A stretch of 64,000 nucleotides of DNA from Oceanicaulis sp052055585 (lineage in GTDB: Bacteria; Pseudomonadota; Alphaproteobacteria; Caulobacterales; Maricaulaceae), in contig NZ_CP170485.1 in NCBI RefSeq assembly GCF_052055585.1, forward strand, positions 434,001-498,000. Direction: 5' to 3'. Below are positions 42,174 to 51,713 of the stretch, piece after piece; the first letter of the stretch is position 1; each line of letters begins with the position of its first letter. The position numbers and the translations under genes are program-made. The notes under the pieces are model-generated. The model did not search any database. It was not told the DNA's origin and saw only the letters and a list, made by a program, of their open reading frames with translations.

Positions 42174-42205
42174 GCGGCCCGAAGGCCGCCCCCTTGGTTT
42201 TTTTT
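42174..42205. terminator. Terminator between convergent pgeF and SDR
   Basis: GCGGCC-CGAA-GGCCGC is followed by CCCCCTTGG and a run of eight T. A larger alternative pairing GGCCGCCC (42184-) with GGGCGGCC (42211-) is also possible. Confidence 0.6.
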
Positions 42206-42998
42206 AAAGCGGGCGGCCGTTATTGGCCTCGACCAGCATACGGCGCAGCTTGCGCATGCCGCCCACCCAACGATCACGCTCGGCGCCTTTCATGGCGGCA
42301 TAGCCAGCGGTCTGTTCGTGGGTCGTCACCATGAAGCGGTTTTCCTCCATCGCCTTGAGAAGGGTTTGCGCCACGTCCTCAGGCTCGAGATAGCCGCTCA
42401 ACCCTTGCGCGCCGCCCTCAATGCCCTTCACCAGCGGGGTGTTCACACCTTCCGGACACAGGCACTGAACCTTCAAACCGTCATCGCCATGAGTGATGGC
42501 GAGGCTTTCGGCAAAGGACACCGCCGCCGCCTTGGTGGCGGAATAGGGCGCATCGCCGATCTGGTTGAGAAGGCCGGCGGCCGACGCGGTGATGATGAAG
42601 TGTCCATGGCGGCTGGCCATGGATTTCGCCAGCAGACGCGCCGCGAACACGCTCGCCATCACATTGACCTGCCAGCACGCATCCCAGGACGGGGTGGGGG
42701 CGTCGCCTGCCCCCCAGAGCGGGCCGTCGGACACACCGATGCCGGCATTGGACATGAAGATGTCGACCGGGCCCAGCTCGCGTTCGACCCGATTGATCAG
42801 ACGCGCCAGCGCAGCCTCATTGGTCACGTCGATGCCTTGGCCGAAGCCGCCGAACTCGGCGCCGGCCTTGGCCGCAGAGTCTGCGTTCAGGTCTGCAATG
42901 ACGACCTTCGCGCCCTTGTCGTGAAAGGCCTTGGCGCACGCCTTGCCGATGCCGCTGGCGCCGCCTGTGACGATTGCGATTTTACCGTTGAGATCCAC
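42204..42998 (-). CDS. Short-chain dehydrogenase/reductase
   Basis: A 264-aa classical SDR. Cofactor motif IVTGGASGIGKAC, NAGIG at about residue 84-88, and the catalytic region ITASAAGLLNQIGDAPYSATKAA with Tyr and Lys. The start is GTG. Substrate unknown. Monocistronic. Confidence 0.92.
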   Translation of the reverse strand: MDLNGKIAIVTGGASGIGKACAKAFHDKGAKVVIADLNADSAAKAGAEFGGFGQGIDVTNEAALARLINRVERELGPVDIFMSNAGIGVSDGPLWGAGDAPTPSWDACWQVNVMASVFAARLLAKSMASRHGHFIITASAAGLLNQIGDAPYSATKAAAVSFAESLAITHGDDGLKVQCLCPEGVNTPLVKGIEGGAQGLSGYLEPEDVAQTLLKAMEENRFMVTTHEQTAGYAAMKGAERDRWVGGMRKLRRMLVEANNGRPL

Positions 42999-43075
42999 GG
43001 CTCTGTCCTCCCGGATGGTTTTCCCGGAAGCTTAAACAGTTAAGGACGTGGAGCAAGCGTCGCGGACGTCTGGTC

Positions 43076-43492
43076 TCAGGCGACGTTCACGGCTGCCTGC
43101 AGAATCGCCATCACAATGGTGAGGGCGGCGCGATACTGTTCCAGCGTTTCAGGTTTGCGTACGGAGGATACGACATTGTCGTAGCGCGAACAGACCTGTT
43201 GAAGCCGTTCTGAGTCGCCGGAAAACACGATGACCGGGATGTGAGAGAGGGTTTTGTCGCCGGAGATCTGCTCCAGAACCCAGACACCATCCTCGCCAGA
43301 GAGTTTCAGGTCCAGGACGACGCAGTCATAGTGGGGATTGGCGCGGATAAACTCCAGAGCCTGCTCGCCTTTTATGGCTCGATCGATGGAGGCTGCGCCC
43401 GCTTCTTCCCGCAGCATTTTTTCAAAGAGAAAAGCTTCCTGATCATCGTCTTCAACCAGCAGCAGGGCCGGTTGAGGGTTGCCCGTCGCCAT
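43076..43492 (-). CDS. Single-domain response regulator
   Basis: A 138-aa CheY-like receiver. Acidic pocket VEDDDQ, phosphoacceptor Asp in CVVLDLKLSG, Thr/Ser VFSGDS, Lys in VRKPE. No output domain. The start is taken at 43492, where GGGGGA lies upstream; the longer ATG at 43522 lacks such a site. No kinase is nearby. Confidence 0.88.
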   Translation of the reverse strand: MATGNPQPALLLVEDDDQEAFLFEKMLREEAGAASIDRAIKGEQALEFIRANPHYDCVVLDLKLSGEDGVWVLEQISGDKTLSHIPVIVFSGDSERLQQVCSRYDNVVSSVRKPETLEQYRAALTIVMAILQAAVNVA

Positions 43493-43777
43493 GCTTTCCC
43501 CCGAACCTAAATTTTTGTCCATGCTAACGCTAGAGCGCCCCTGTTTGCCTGAAAAGCCTTTATTTAACGGTTTGATGAATTTTGGTTGTAGGTGAGAGGC
43601 GTTTGCAGGAAGGCGTAAGGTCTGATCAGGCCTGAAAAGACTCATCAGAATTAGTGAATATTGAGCACTATAGGCGCCAGAACACGGGTGTTACAGAGGC
43701 GAAAACAAGAGTTGCGATCTTTTAATCTTGCCGTCATTGGGGGAAGCGTATCAGCCGGGGCTCGCAGCACTCCGGAA

Positions 43778-43854
43778 TGGTGTCCCCGACTGGATTCGAA
43801 CCAGTGGCCCTCAGATTAGGAATCTGATGCTCTATCCTGCTGAGCTACGGGGAC
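43778..43854 (-). tRNA. tRNA-Arg(CCT)
   Basis: Read on the minus strand: acceptor GTCCCCG pairs CGGGGAC, D-arm GCTCAGCAGGATAGAGC, anticodon loop TTCCTAA with anticodon CCT, T-arm CTGGTTCGAATCCAG, encoded CCA. 77 bases. Confidence 0.95.
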
Positions 43855-43905
43855 ACGAAGGCGCAAAATACGCCGGGATGACGCGGGCGTCACCCCGGCG
43901 AATGC

Positions 43906-44958
43906 TTATTCAGAAGCTTGTGTCAGAGCTGCGCGGATGGACGCCAGATCGGTGACTTTGAAGTTCTGTCCGCCGCTGTCTTCCTCATCATCCTGAGCAA
44001 GGAAAACGCCCTCGGGATGGCCCGGAAGGGGCAGGGCGTGAACATCGATGCCATCGGTTTCACTGGTACGGTCGATCTCGCCGCCATTCACCTCGAAGCG
44101 GCCGATCAGGCTGTTGTCGGCGGTATCGAATACGGCATAGGCGCTGTCGCCCTGGCTGGAGACGACGAGCCAGGGGGCGGCGTCAGCCTGCGGCCAGAGC
44201 GCGACGCCCTCGGCATCGGCCACCAGGCTGTCGGAATTGACGTCGGCGAGCTTGGTGCGCGCATCGCCGGTCGCAGGATCGACGTCATAGACCCAGACCG
44301 CGACGTTCTCTTCAGCGACATAGAGCTTGCCGGCTTCGTCATCGACGGCGCAGCCCTCTGCAATGGAGCCGATCTCGAAAGTGCGAACGGTTTCGCTGCG
44401 CATGGCGCCGTCTTCAAACCACAGGCGCTGCTGGGTTGCACGGCCGGTATCGTCCTCGGTGACAAAGGCGAACAGGGCGTTGTCGGACGGGCGTTGATAG
44501 AGGCACAGACCATAAGGGTCGACAAAATCGAGCGGTAGCACATCACCCGGAGCGGGGCTGACCTCACCGGTCGCCGGGTCAATGAAGAACACGGCCATGG
44601 CGATATTGGTGCGGTCCGAAGCGACAGCGATGTCGACGGTCAGCTCGCCGGTCTGGAAGCCATAGCGCACATCCACATTGTTCATACGGCCTGCGGGCAG
44701 GTATTGGGCGGTCGCGCCATCGAGCGTGTAGACGTAGAGACCGCTCTTCTTGTCGGTGCCAAGAATGCGCGACCGGGCCGGGTCTTCAGCGCGCCAGAAT
44801 GCGGGATCGTCCGCCGCATCGCCTGCGCCCGCGACTGCGGCGGTTTCAAGGCTCGCCGGAACAGAGACGCGCGGCAGGACAGGGCCCGCTTCTTCGGCGC
44901 AGGCGCTCAGCCCGCCCGCCAGCGATAAAACAAAGAGTGTCGTAAGTGTTGCGCGCAT
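43906..44958 (-). CDS. Beta-propeller phytase (3-phytase), lipoprotein
   Basis: A 350-aa exported enzyme that releases phosphate from phytate. The start at 44958 gives a lipoprotein signal with lipobox LSAC. Family motifs: DDPAFW, ILGTDKKSGLYVYTLDG, RMNNVDVRYGF, and the acid-rich Ca-binding loops. It is divergent from a large TonB-dependent receptor, a pairing known for this phytase family. Confidence 0.9.
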   Translation of the reverse strand: MRATLTTLFVLSLAGGLSACAEEAGPVLPRVSVPASLETAAVAGAGDAADDPAFWRAEDPARSRILGTDKKSGLYVYTLDGATAQYLPAGRMNNVDVRYGFQTGELTVDIAVASDRTNIAMAVFFIDPATGEVSPAPGDVLPLDFVDPYGLCLYQRPSDNALFAFVTEDDTGRATQQRLWFEDGAMRSETVRTFEIGSIAEGCAVDDEAGKLYVAEENVAVWVYDVDPATGDARTKLADVNSDSLVADAEGVALWPQADAAPWLVVSSQGDSAYAVFDTADNSLIGRFEVNGGEIDRTSETDGIDVHALPLPGHPEGVFLAQDDEEDSGGQNFKVTDLASIRAALTQASE

Positions 44959-45046
44959 GACGCACCCCCCTGGATCACATGTGAACAGCTCAACTGGCGC
45001 TTTGCATAACGGCATAAGCCCGGTTCGAACAAGAGCGCAGCCGCCG

Positions 45047-45064
45047 CTGTCATCTTGCATACAT
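45047..45064. promoter_or_regulatory. Weak Pho-box candidate
   Basis: CTGTCAT-CTTG-CATACAT resembles a PhoB box (7-bp repeats, 4-bp spacer). The first repeat is exact, the second matches 4 of 7. It lies between phytase and receptor, where a phosphate-response site would make sense. Confidence 0.3.
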
Positions 45065-45190
45065 TCAGTCGACACAAAGCGGTGTCCAAGCCGACACGAA
45101 ACTGTCGCCTCGGCTCTTCATAAGCCCCCCGTATACGCGCCTCAGGGCGCTCTTTGTTTATTCCGGCTTTGCTCATCGGGGGATTTCGAG

Positions 45191-48127
45191 ATGAAGCGTA
45201 TGACCACTTTGCTTGGCGCGGTGTCACTGGCGGCTCTGGCTGCAGGCGCAGCCCAAGCTGGCGAGATCACCGGCCGCGTTACCGAAGCGACCGGCTCTGT
45301 CGGCCTTCAGGGCGCGATCGTGCGTATTTCTGAAACCGGCCAGACCGTGACCACCTCCCGCGACGGGTCTTTCCGCCTCGGCAATGTGCCGGCGGGCGAT
45401 TTCACCCTCGTGGTCGATTATCTCGGCGCCGACGCCCAGACCCGCGAAGTCACGCTGATCAGCGCGGACGCAGCGGTCGAGACTAATTTCGTGCTCGGCG
45501 CGGATGTGGCGGTCGAGGACAACATCCTGATCATCGGCCAGCGCGGTCAGCTGACCAGCGCGCTGAACCGTCAACGCGCCGCCGACGGCCTGATCTCGGT
45601 GCTGTCTGCCGACGCCGTGGATCGTCTGCCCGACGAGAACGTCGCTGAAGCCGCGCGCCGCATCGCCGGCATCAACGTGCTCAACGACCAGGGCGAAGGC
45701 CGCTTCGTCTCCATTCGCGGCATCGACCCGAACCTGAACACCACCACGGTGAACGGCGTACGCCTGCCGTCCCCGGAAGCGGACAACCGTCAGGTGCCGC
45801 TTGATGTGATCGATTCCGACGTCCTGTCCTCGATCGTCATCTCCAAATCGCTGACTCCGGACATGCCGGGCGACACCATTGGCGGCAATATCGAGATCGA
45901 GACCCTGTCGGGTCTGGATCAGGACGAGCGCCTGCTGCAGTTCCGCCTGCGCGGCATCTATGCTGATGTGGTGGAAGAGTACGGCTATCGTGGCTCTCTG
46001 ACCTTCGCCGACAAGTTCTTCAATGATCGTCTTGGAGTGGCGCTGTCCATTTCCGATCAGGAGCGCTCCTTCGGGTCTGAAAACGCCGAAGTTGACGGGA
46101 CCTGGAACACCGACGAGAGCGTGCCGTTCCCTGAAGAGTTCGAGAACCGCAATTACGACGTCACGCGGGAGCGCACCTCGGTGGTGTTCAATCTCGACTA
46201 TGATCTGAACGAGAGCACCAACCTCTTCCTGCGCACGACGTATTCGGACTTTACCGATCAGGAATATCGCAACCGGATCGAGAACAAGTTCGAGGATCCG
46301 GACTATGCCGACGCCCTGTCATCGGGCAATGGCGCTTTCTTTGACGCGTCCACGGGCGACGAGTTCGAGGTCGATCGCGACATCAAGGATCGTCTGGAAG
46401 AGCAGACCATCTACGCCATCGCCGTGGGCGGCGAGACCTTCGCGGGTCCCTGGACGCTCGATTACCAGCTCGCATACGCCTATGCCGAAGAGGCTGAGCC
46501 GAACCGGATCGACTCCGGATTCCGCGCCAAGTTCGATGAGGGCATTTTCGGCGTCAATGTTACCGACGCCCAGATCCCGCAAGTGATCTTTGGCGATGCG
46601 ATCGCCGAGCAGGCCTATTTCGACGCGGACTCCTACGAGTTTGATGCGCTCGAATTCCTCGACGGCGTCGCAAAGGATGAAGAATGGTCCGCAGAGTTCA
46701 ACGCACGTCGCGAGATGAACTTTGGCTCCTATTTCGGCTTCATCCAGTCTGGCGTTCAATACCGCACGCGTGAAAAGTCCTATGACGCCACCACGCTGAT
46801 CTATGACGGCTTTGACGGTCCGGACCTGCTGCTGAGCCAGTTTCAGACCTCTGTGGAATATCCGCTGGCGACCAATTTCGGCCCGGCTGTGGATGCCGGC
46901 GCACTGCGCGAGTTCTTCTTTGCCAATCGCGGTGACTTCGAGCTCAACGATATCGACACGGCAGTGGCTTCCAACGCCGACAATTACGGCGCCGAGGAAG
47001 ACGTGTTCTCGGCCTATCTGATGGGCTCGGTGGATATCAATCGCCTGCGTCTGGTGGGCGGTCTGCGCGTTGAAGACACCCAGTATGACGCCCACGGCTT
47101 CGAAATTCTCGAGCAGGAAATCGACACCGCGATCGACGGCGATGTGACCGGCGCGTTTGAAAGCTACATTGCGCCGGCTCTGACCGGCGCGGAGCTACTG
47201 GCGAGCGACATTGATGTCGAATACGACGCGGGCGACGATGAAACGGTGATCGAAGGCGATCGCGTCTACCGTCGCGCGGTTACGGCCGAAAACTCCTACA
47301 CCGATTGGCTGCCCAGCCTGAACCTCCGCTACGAAGCCTCGGACAACATGATCGTGCGTGCGGCCTACTACGCTTCGATCGCCCGTCCGAACCTGGCTCA
47401 GGCCGCTCCGCGCCTCGCTTTTGAAGAAAATGACGAAGGTGAAGTGGAAGCTGAGGCCGGCAACCCCGATCTCGAACGTCAGGAAGCGCAGAACTTCGAT
47501 CTGGCGCTGGAATTCTACCCGACCGAGGATTCGGTCCTGTCTGCAGGCGTGTTCTACAAGTCGATCGACAACTTCATCGCGCAGGTTGTCTACGAAAACA
47601 CGGTGATCAATGGCGTGGCGCTTGAAGAAGCCACGACCTACATCAACCTCGAAGACGCCAGCCTGACCGGCATCGAGCTGAACTACCAGCAGGCGCTGAC
47701 CATGCTGCCGGGCCTGCTGCAGCACACGATTGTGGGCGCGAACTACACCTATGTGGACTCCGAGGCTACGCTGGCTGATGGCCGTGAAGTGACCCTGCCG
47801 CTGCAGTCGCAGAACGTGGCGAACCTGATCCTGGGCTATGACGATGGCCGTCTGGATCTGCGCGCTGCGGTGTCTTATCGCGACGAGTATATCGACGAGC
47901 TGGGCGATGAAGCCGCCGAGGATCGCCTGATCCTGGATCACACCCAGTTCGACTTCTCGGCCAAATACGACCTGACCGAGAATTTCCGCCTCTACTTTGA
48001 CTACAAGAACGCTTTCGACGAACCGTTCCGTGCGGCTTTCCGCGATGGCGGTCGTGAGCTGAGCTCGCAGTACGAAGAGTATGGTTGGCAAGCCCAGTTC
48101 GGCTTCCGCTACACCTTCGGCGGCTAG
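45191..48127 (+). CDS. TonB-dependent receptor (phytase-linked)
   Basis: A 978-aa outer-membrane receptor. The signal peptide ends AAQAGE. Residues ~24-110 are a carboxypeptidase-regulatory-like domain, and the plug begins near ILIIGQRGQLTSALNRQRAADGLISVLSADAVDRLPDENVAEAARRIAGI. The C-terminal barrel ends FGFRYTFGG. Its ligand is unknown; divergence from a phytase suggests inositol phosphates or their breakdown products. A terminator follows. Confidence 0.92.
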   Translation: MKRMTTLLGAVSLAALAAGAAQAGEITGRVTEATGSVGLQGAIVRISETGQTVTTSRDGSFRLGNVPAGDFTLVVDYLGADAQTREVTLISADAAVETNFVLGADVAVEDNILIIGQRGQLTSALNRQRAADGLISVLSADAVDRLPDENVAEAARRIAGINVLNDQGEGRFVSIRGIDPNLNTTTVNGVRLPSPEADNRQVPLDVIDSDVLSSIVISKSLTPDMPGDTIGGNIEIETLSGLDQDERLLQFRLRGIYADVVEEYGYRGSLTFADKFFNDRLGVALSISDQERSFGSENAEVDGTWNTDESVPFPEEFENRNYDVTRERTSVVFNLDYDLNESTNLFLRTTYSDFTDQEYRNRIENKFEDPDYADALSSGNGAFFDASTGDEFEVDRDIKDRLEEQTIYAIAVGGETFAGPWTLDYQLAYAYAEEAEPNRIDSGFRAKFDEGIFGVNVTDAQIPQVIFGDAIAEQAYFDADSYEFDALEFLDGVAKDEEWSAEFNARREMNFGSYFGFIQSGVQYRTREKSYDATTLIYDGFDGPDLLLSQFQTSVEYPLATNFGPAVDAGALREFFFANRGDFELNDIDTAVASNADNYGAEEDVFSAYLMGSVDINRLRLVGGLRVEDTQYDAHGFEILEQEIDTAIDGDVTGAFESYIAPALTGAELLASDIDVEYDAGDDETVIEGDRVYRRAVTAENSYTDWLPSLNLRYEASDNMIVRAAYYASIARPNLAQAAPRLAFEENDEGEVEAEAGNPDLERQEAQNFDLALEFYPTEDSVLSAGVFYKSIDNFIAQVVYENTVINGVALEEATTYINLEDASLTGIELNYQQALTMLPGLLQHTIVGANYTYVDSEATLADGREVTLPLQSQNVANLILGYDDGRLDLRAAVSYRDEYIDELGDEAAEDRLILDHTQFDFSAKYDLTENFRLYFDYKNAFDEPFRAAFRDGGRELSSQYEEYGWQAQFGFRYTFGG

Positions 48128-48149
48128 GTCAGACTTTTTCACTGAGACG

Positions 48150-48179
48150 AACCCCCGGGGCCCGGCCCCGGGGGTTTTT
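48150..48179 (+). terminator. Intrinsic terminator after the TonB-dependent receptor
   Basis: ACCCCCGGGGC and CCCCGGGGGT form a G/C hairpin followed by five T. Confidence 0.88.
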
Positions 48180-48338
48180 CTTTGTCAGATACGTCGGGCG
48201 AGGCGCTGCGAAACAGGGTTTAGCTCGGGCCTGATTGAAAGCCTATATTTCACAGGACGTTATCGGTGCGTCTTCACCCGGAGACACGATCCGGCGACAA
48301 ACATTTCGCACTCTGCCAATAAAAGTGGTTTATAAAAT

Positions 48339-48348
48339 AAACTAGTTT
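48339..48348. promoter_or_regulatory. Palindrome AAACTAGTTT upstream of acyltransferase operon
   Basis: A perfect 10-base palindrome in an AT-rich stretch, 30 bases before the ATG. It could be an operator for the winged-helix regulator encoded at the end of the same operon. Confidence 0.4.
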
Positions 48349-48377
48349 GTGTACATGGGGCGGGAAAGGAGATTTCA

Positions 48378-49559
48378 ATGACCACTTCCTCCCCAGAACG
48401 GCTTCATGCGCTGGACGCCTTGCGCGCCAGCGCCCTCTTGCTCGGGGTCGTGTTGCACGCGACCTTGTCCTACTTCCCCACGACGGGGGTCTGGCTGATC
48501 GCCGATACGGACCGCTCCTCGCTGATGTCGGGCCTGTTCTTCGTGATCCATGCCTTCCGCATGCCCTTGTTCTTCCTGCTTGCGGGCTTCTTCGGCCGCA
48601 TGATGTACCGACGTATGGGTGCGGGCCGGTTCGCCCTCAGCCGTCTCAAGCGCATCGGGCTTCCATTTGTGAGCCTCTGGCCGATCATGTTCGTGGCCTT
48701 CATCGCCCTGTTCATCTGGGGCATGACAACCATGTACGGCCCGCTGCCCGAGGGCGAGGCGCCGCCACTGAACTGGCGCACCGTGCCGCTGAGCCATTTG
48801 TGGTTTCTGTATGTGCTGCTGCTGATCTATCCGGCGGCGATCCTGACGGCTCTGGCGGCCAGGATCATTCCGGGCGCCGACGCGCTGGGGCGCGCCGTCG
48901 ACAAGCTGTTCGCCATGCTGGCCGGTACGCCGTTCCTGCTGGTTGCGCCGGCGGCTCTCGTCGCTGCCCTGGTGTTTTCAGACAGCTCCGGCCCGATCTG
49001 GTTTGGCGTGCGTTCACCCGATATGGGATTGTTGCCGAACACGCCTGCGCTGGTGACCTTCCCGTTCGCGTTCTGGATGGGGTGGATGATGCAGCGTCAG
49101 ATACACGTGCTCGACCAACTCAAAGGTGTCTGGTTCATCAATCTGGGCCTGGCTGCGCTGGCGACGGCCGGGTGTTTTGCTCTGGTCGGATTCAGCCCGG
49201 ACTTGATGATGGCGCTGTCTGAAATGAAAAAGGCCCTGTTCGGCCTGGCCCTGGGGGTCGCTATGTGGGGCTTCATCTTTGGCTTTATCGGTCTGTTTCA
49301 GGCCCTCATGAACCATCATAGCCCTGTCTGGCGCTATCTGGCCGACTCCTCGTACTGGGTGTATCTCGTTCACCTGCCTTTGGTGGTCACGCTCCAGATC
49401 TGGATGTTTGACTGGGGGCTGCCAGCGGAGGTGAAACTGGTTCTGATCCTGCTGATCGCAATGCCGATCCTGTTGATCAGCTATCATTTGCTGGTTCGTG
49501 GGACCTTCATTGGATGGATCCTGAACGGACGCACCAAGCCGGTCTTCCGGCGTAAATGA
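48378..49559 (+). CDS. Acyltransferase 3 family membrane protein
   Basis: A 393-aa integral membrane protein with about 10 TM helices. The family start is RLHALDALRASALLLGVVLHATLSYF (catalytic His), followed by FFVIHAFRMPLFFLLAGFFGRMM and later YWVYLVHLPLVV. It transfers acyl groups to surface sugars or glucans. The substrate is not readable. Confidence 0.9.
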   Translation: MTTSSPERLHALDALRASALLLGVVLHATLSYFPTTGVWLIADTDRSSLMSGLFFVIHAFRMPLFFLLAGFFGRMMYRRMGAGRFALSRLKRIGLPFVSLWPIMFVAFIALFIWGMTTMYGPLPEGEAPPLNWRTVPLSHLWFLYVLLLIYPAAILTALAARIIPGADALGRAVDKLFAMLAGTPFLLVAPAALVAALVFSDSSGPIWFGVRSPDMGLLPNTPALVTFPFAFWMGWMMQRQIHVLDQLKGVWFINLGLAALATAGCFALVGFSPDLMMALSEMKKALFGLALGVAMWGFIFGFIGLFQALMNHHSPVWRYLADSSYWVYLVHLPLVVTLQIWMFDWGLPAEVKLVLILLIAMPILLISYHLLVRGTFIGWILNGRTKPVFRRK

Positions 49560-49577
49560 GCATAACGGTGGAGCCGC

Positions 49578-50186
49578 ATGACAACCGAAACCGGTTTGGG
49601 TGATGACCTGACTTTTATCCGGTCGCTCTTGAAAGAGCGTCCCGTGCAGCTCCGCACCACCGGCCAGCTCTATGGGCTGGCCGGTCTGTGCTACGGGCTT
49701 TACGCGCTGGCTTGCGGTTTCGCATTGCTGGGCTGGTCGCCCCTGGGCGATGCCACCTTCTGGATCGGTACGCTGGCATCCAACGGCGTGTTCTGTGTCG
49801 GCGTAATCGTCCTGTCCGTACGCGCCAAAACTCCTGAAGGCGTCGCCAACCGCGCGCTGACGGGTGGTTTTGCCGGTGTGGGGATCGCCAATGCGGTGGC
49901 GGCCCTTGGCTTTTTCCTGGCTCAGCGCACAGGATTGGGAGCAGAGGTCTGGATTCTCTTTCCCATGGTGGTCGCGGCGTTTCAGGGCGCGTGCTGGTTT
50001 CTGGCCGCTCTGGTCACACGCCGTCTTTGGACCGCGGTGATCGCTGCCGGCTGGTATCTCAGCGTGCTGGTTCTGGCCCTGCTGATCAGCATGGTCTGGG
50101 CCTATATGCTGGTTCTGGGGGCGGTGCTGCTTCTGCTGATGGCGCTCCCTGGCTGGATCCTGATCCGCTCGGCGTCCAACCCTTAA
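49578..50186 (+). CDS. Six-TM membrane protein of unknown function
   Basis: A 202-aa protein with about six predicted TM helices in a DUF-like arrangement. The cytosolic N-terminus is polar (MTTETGLGDDLTFIRSLLKERPVQ). It lies 18 bases after the acyltransferase and 11 bases before the regulator, so it is part of the same operon. Confidence 0.78.
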   Translation: MTTETGLGDDLTFIRSLLKERPVQLRTTGQLYGLAGLCYGLYALACGFALLGWSPLGDATFWIGTLASNGVFCVGVIVLSVRAKTPEGVANRALTGGFAGVGIANAVAALGFFLAQRTGLGAEVWILFPMVVAAFQGACWFLAALVTRRLWTAVIAAGWYLSVLVLALLISMVWAYMLVLGAVLLLLMALPGWILIRSASNP

Positions 50187-50197
50187 TCTGATCGCTT

Positions 50198-50503
50198 ATG
50201 AGTTCGTTTGATATCGATAAGCTTGATGATGTGATCCACAGCCGCTTGCGGCTGGGGATCATGACCTTGCTGGCTGATTCTGAAGCAGAGACCTTCAACG
50301 CGCTTAAAGAGGCGCTCAAGGCCACCCAGGGCAATCTCTCCATCCAGCTCAGAAAGCTGGAGGAGGCGGGCTATATCTCCATCGACAAGCAGATCGTCTC
50401 TCGAAAGACCCTGACCACGGCTCGGCTGACCCCGGAGGGTCGCAAGGCGTTCGATGCGTATCTGGAAGCTTTGTATTCCATGGTGGGCCGCAAACCTGAC
50501 TAA
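50198..50503 (+). CDS. Small winged-helix transcriptional regulator
   Basis: A 101-aa MarR/ArsR-like winged-helix protein: RLRLGIMTLLADSEAETFNALKEALKATQGNLSIQLRKLEEAGYISI then the wing KTLTTARLTPEGRKAF. Length and sequence fit the 'winged helix DNA-binding, HTH_34' type. It is the third gene of the operon and may autoregulate through the palindrome at 48339. Confidence 0.87.
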   Translation: MSSFDIDKLDDVIHSRLRLGIMTLLADSEAETFNALKEALKATQGNLSIQLRKLEEAGYISIDKQIVSRKTLTTARLTPEGRKAFDAYLEALYSMVGRKPD

Positions 50504-50537
50504 TCAACACTGGGGTATTGGAGGACGTCGGCGCGCT

Positions 50538-50574
50538 CCCAATTTTAGTTGCCTTAAGAAACCAATTGGGGCAA
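50538..50574. promoter_or_regulatory. Nested inverted repeats upstream of HxlR gene
   Basis: CCCAATT (50538-50544) and AATTGGG (50564-50570) pair across 19 bases, and TTGCC (50549) and GGCAA (50570) pair across 16. The site lies 10 bases before the ATG of an HxlR-type regulator, a typical autoregulatory operator position. Confidence 0.55.
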
Positions 50575-50583
50575 TCTTACCGT

Positions 50584-51102
50584 ATGACCCGAACCTCCCT
50601 GTCCCGCTATCCCTGTCCGGTGGCCCGCGCCGTTGATGTGATCGGTGATCCCTGGTGCTTGCTGGTGCTCAGAGACGCCATCGCGGGCGTGCGCCGATTT
50701 TCCGATTTCAGGGACCGGCTCGGCGTGTCGGCGAAAATCCTGACAGACCGTCTGAACCGGCTGGTGGACCAGGATGTGCTGGAGCGTCAGGAGACGAACC
50801 CGGGCAAACAACGCTTTGAATATGAGCTCACAGCAAAAGGCCGAGAGCTCGCGCCCGCGCTGATCGCGCTCATGCAATGGGGCGAGCGCTGGACGTTTGA
50901 GCCGGGGCGCTCCCCGGTGCGTCTCAGCGTGCGCGACACCGGTGAAGCGTTGGCGCCGATCCGCCTTGAGACCGCTACAGGGCGCGAGGTTCAGGTCGAT
51001 GACCTTGAGATGAGCGCCACAGAGGCAGCGCCGGACATCACCAAACACGCCTATGCCGCGCTCAAGGCGCGGGCGAACCGCAACAAGGACGCGCAAACAT
51101 GA
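50584..51102 (+). CDS. HxlR-family transcriptional regulator
   Basis: A 172-aa protein with the HxlR start CPVARAVDVIGDPWCLLVLRDA and the winged helix FSDFRDRLGVSAKILTDRLNRLVDQDVLERQ. HxlR regulators usually respond to electrophiles or redox signals. The start at 50584 is chosen because it gives the standard spacing to the family Cys. Its stop overlaps the next ATG by 4 bases. Confidence 0.92.
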   Translation: MTRTSLSRYPCPVARAVDVIGDPWCLLVLRDAIAGVRRFSDFRDRLGVSAKILTDRLNRLVDQDVLERQETNPGKQRFEYELTAKGRELAPALIALMQWGERWTFEPGRSPVRLSVRDTGEALAPIRLETATGREVQVDDLEMSATEAAPDITKHAYAALKARANRNKDAQT

Positions 51103-51713
51103 TTGAACCGGATTTCATCACCGATCTGGGCAGCCCGAACGCCTACCTGGTTCACAAGGTCCTGCCCGGAATTGAGCAGCGCACGGGCGTTCGATTTCGC
51201 TATCGGCCTTGCCTTCTGGGCGGGATCTTCAAGGAGACGGGCAATCAGTCGCCCTTCTTCGCCTTCGCCGACATCAAGCACAAGCTTGATTACGAAATGC
51301 TCGAAATTCGCCGCTACGTGGCCGAGCACGATCTGGGGGCGTTCAAGTTCAACTCCCATTTCCCGATGAACACCCTGACCCTGATGCGCATGGCGACGGC
51401 GGTGGAGCTGGATGCGCCCGACACATTGCGCGCCTTTCTGGATGCGGGTTTTGCGGGGATGTGGGAGCTGGACCGGGATTTCACGCAGGACGACGTCATC
51501 AAGGCGCATTTCTCGGACGCCGGGTTTGACGCGGACGCCCTGCTGGCGCGCGCCGGTGACACCGAAGTGAAGGCGCATCTGATCGCTAATACCCAGGATG
51601 CGGTCGTACGCGGCGCTTTTGGCATGCCGACCATCTTCGTGGGTGACGAGATGTTCTATGGCAAGGAACGTCTGGCCCAGATCGAGGCCGAAATCAGAAA
51701 GCATCTGTCATGA
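51099..51713 (+). CDS. DsbA-fold 2-hydroxychromene-2-carboxylate isomerase
   Basis: A 204-aa protein of the kappa-GST/HCCA isomerase type. Blocks: TDLGSPNAYLVHKVLPG, FFAFADIKHKLDYEM, and GAFGMPTIFVGDEMFYGKERL. It uses glutathione. It follows the HxlR gene with an ATGA overlap and is followed by an SDR overlapping by 4 bases, so it is a three-gene operon. Confidence 0.92.
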   Translation: MIEPDFITDLGSPNAYLVHKVLPGIEQRTGVRFRYRPCLLGGIFKETGNQSPFFAFADIKHKLDYEMLEIRRYVAEHDLGAFKFNSHFPMNTLTLMRMATAVELDAPDTLRAFLDAGFAGMWELDRDFTQDDVIKAHFSDAGFDADALLARAGDTEVKAHLIANTQDAVVRGAFGMPTIFVGDEMFYGKERLAQIEAEIRKHLS

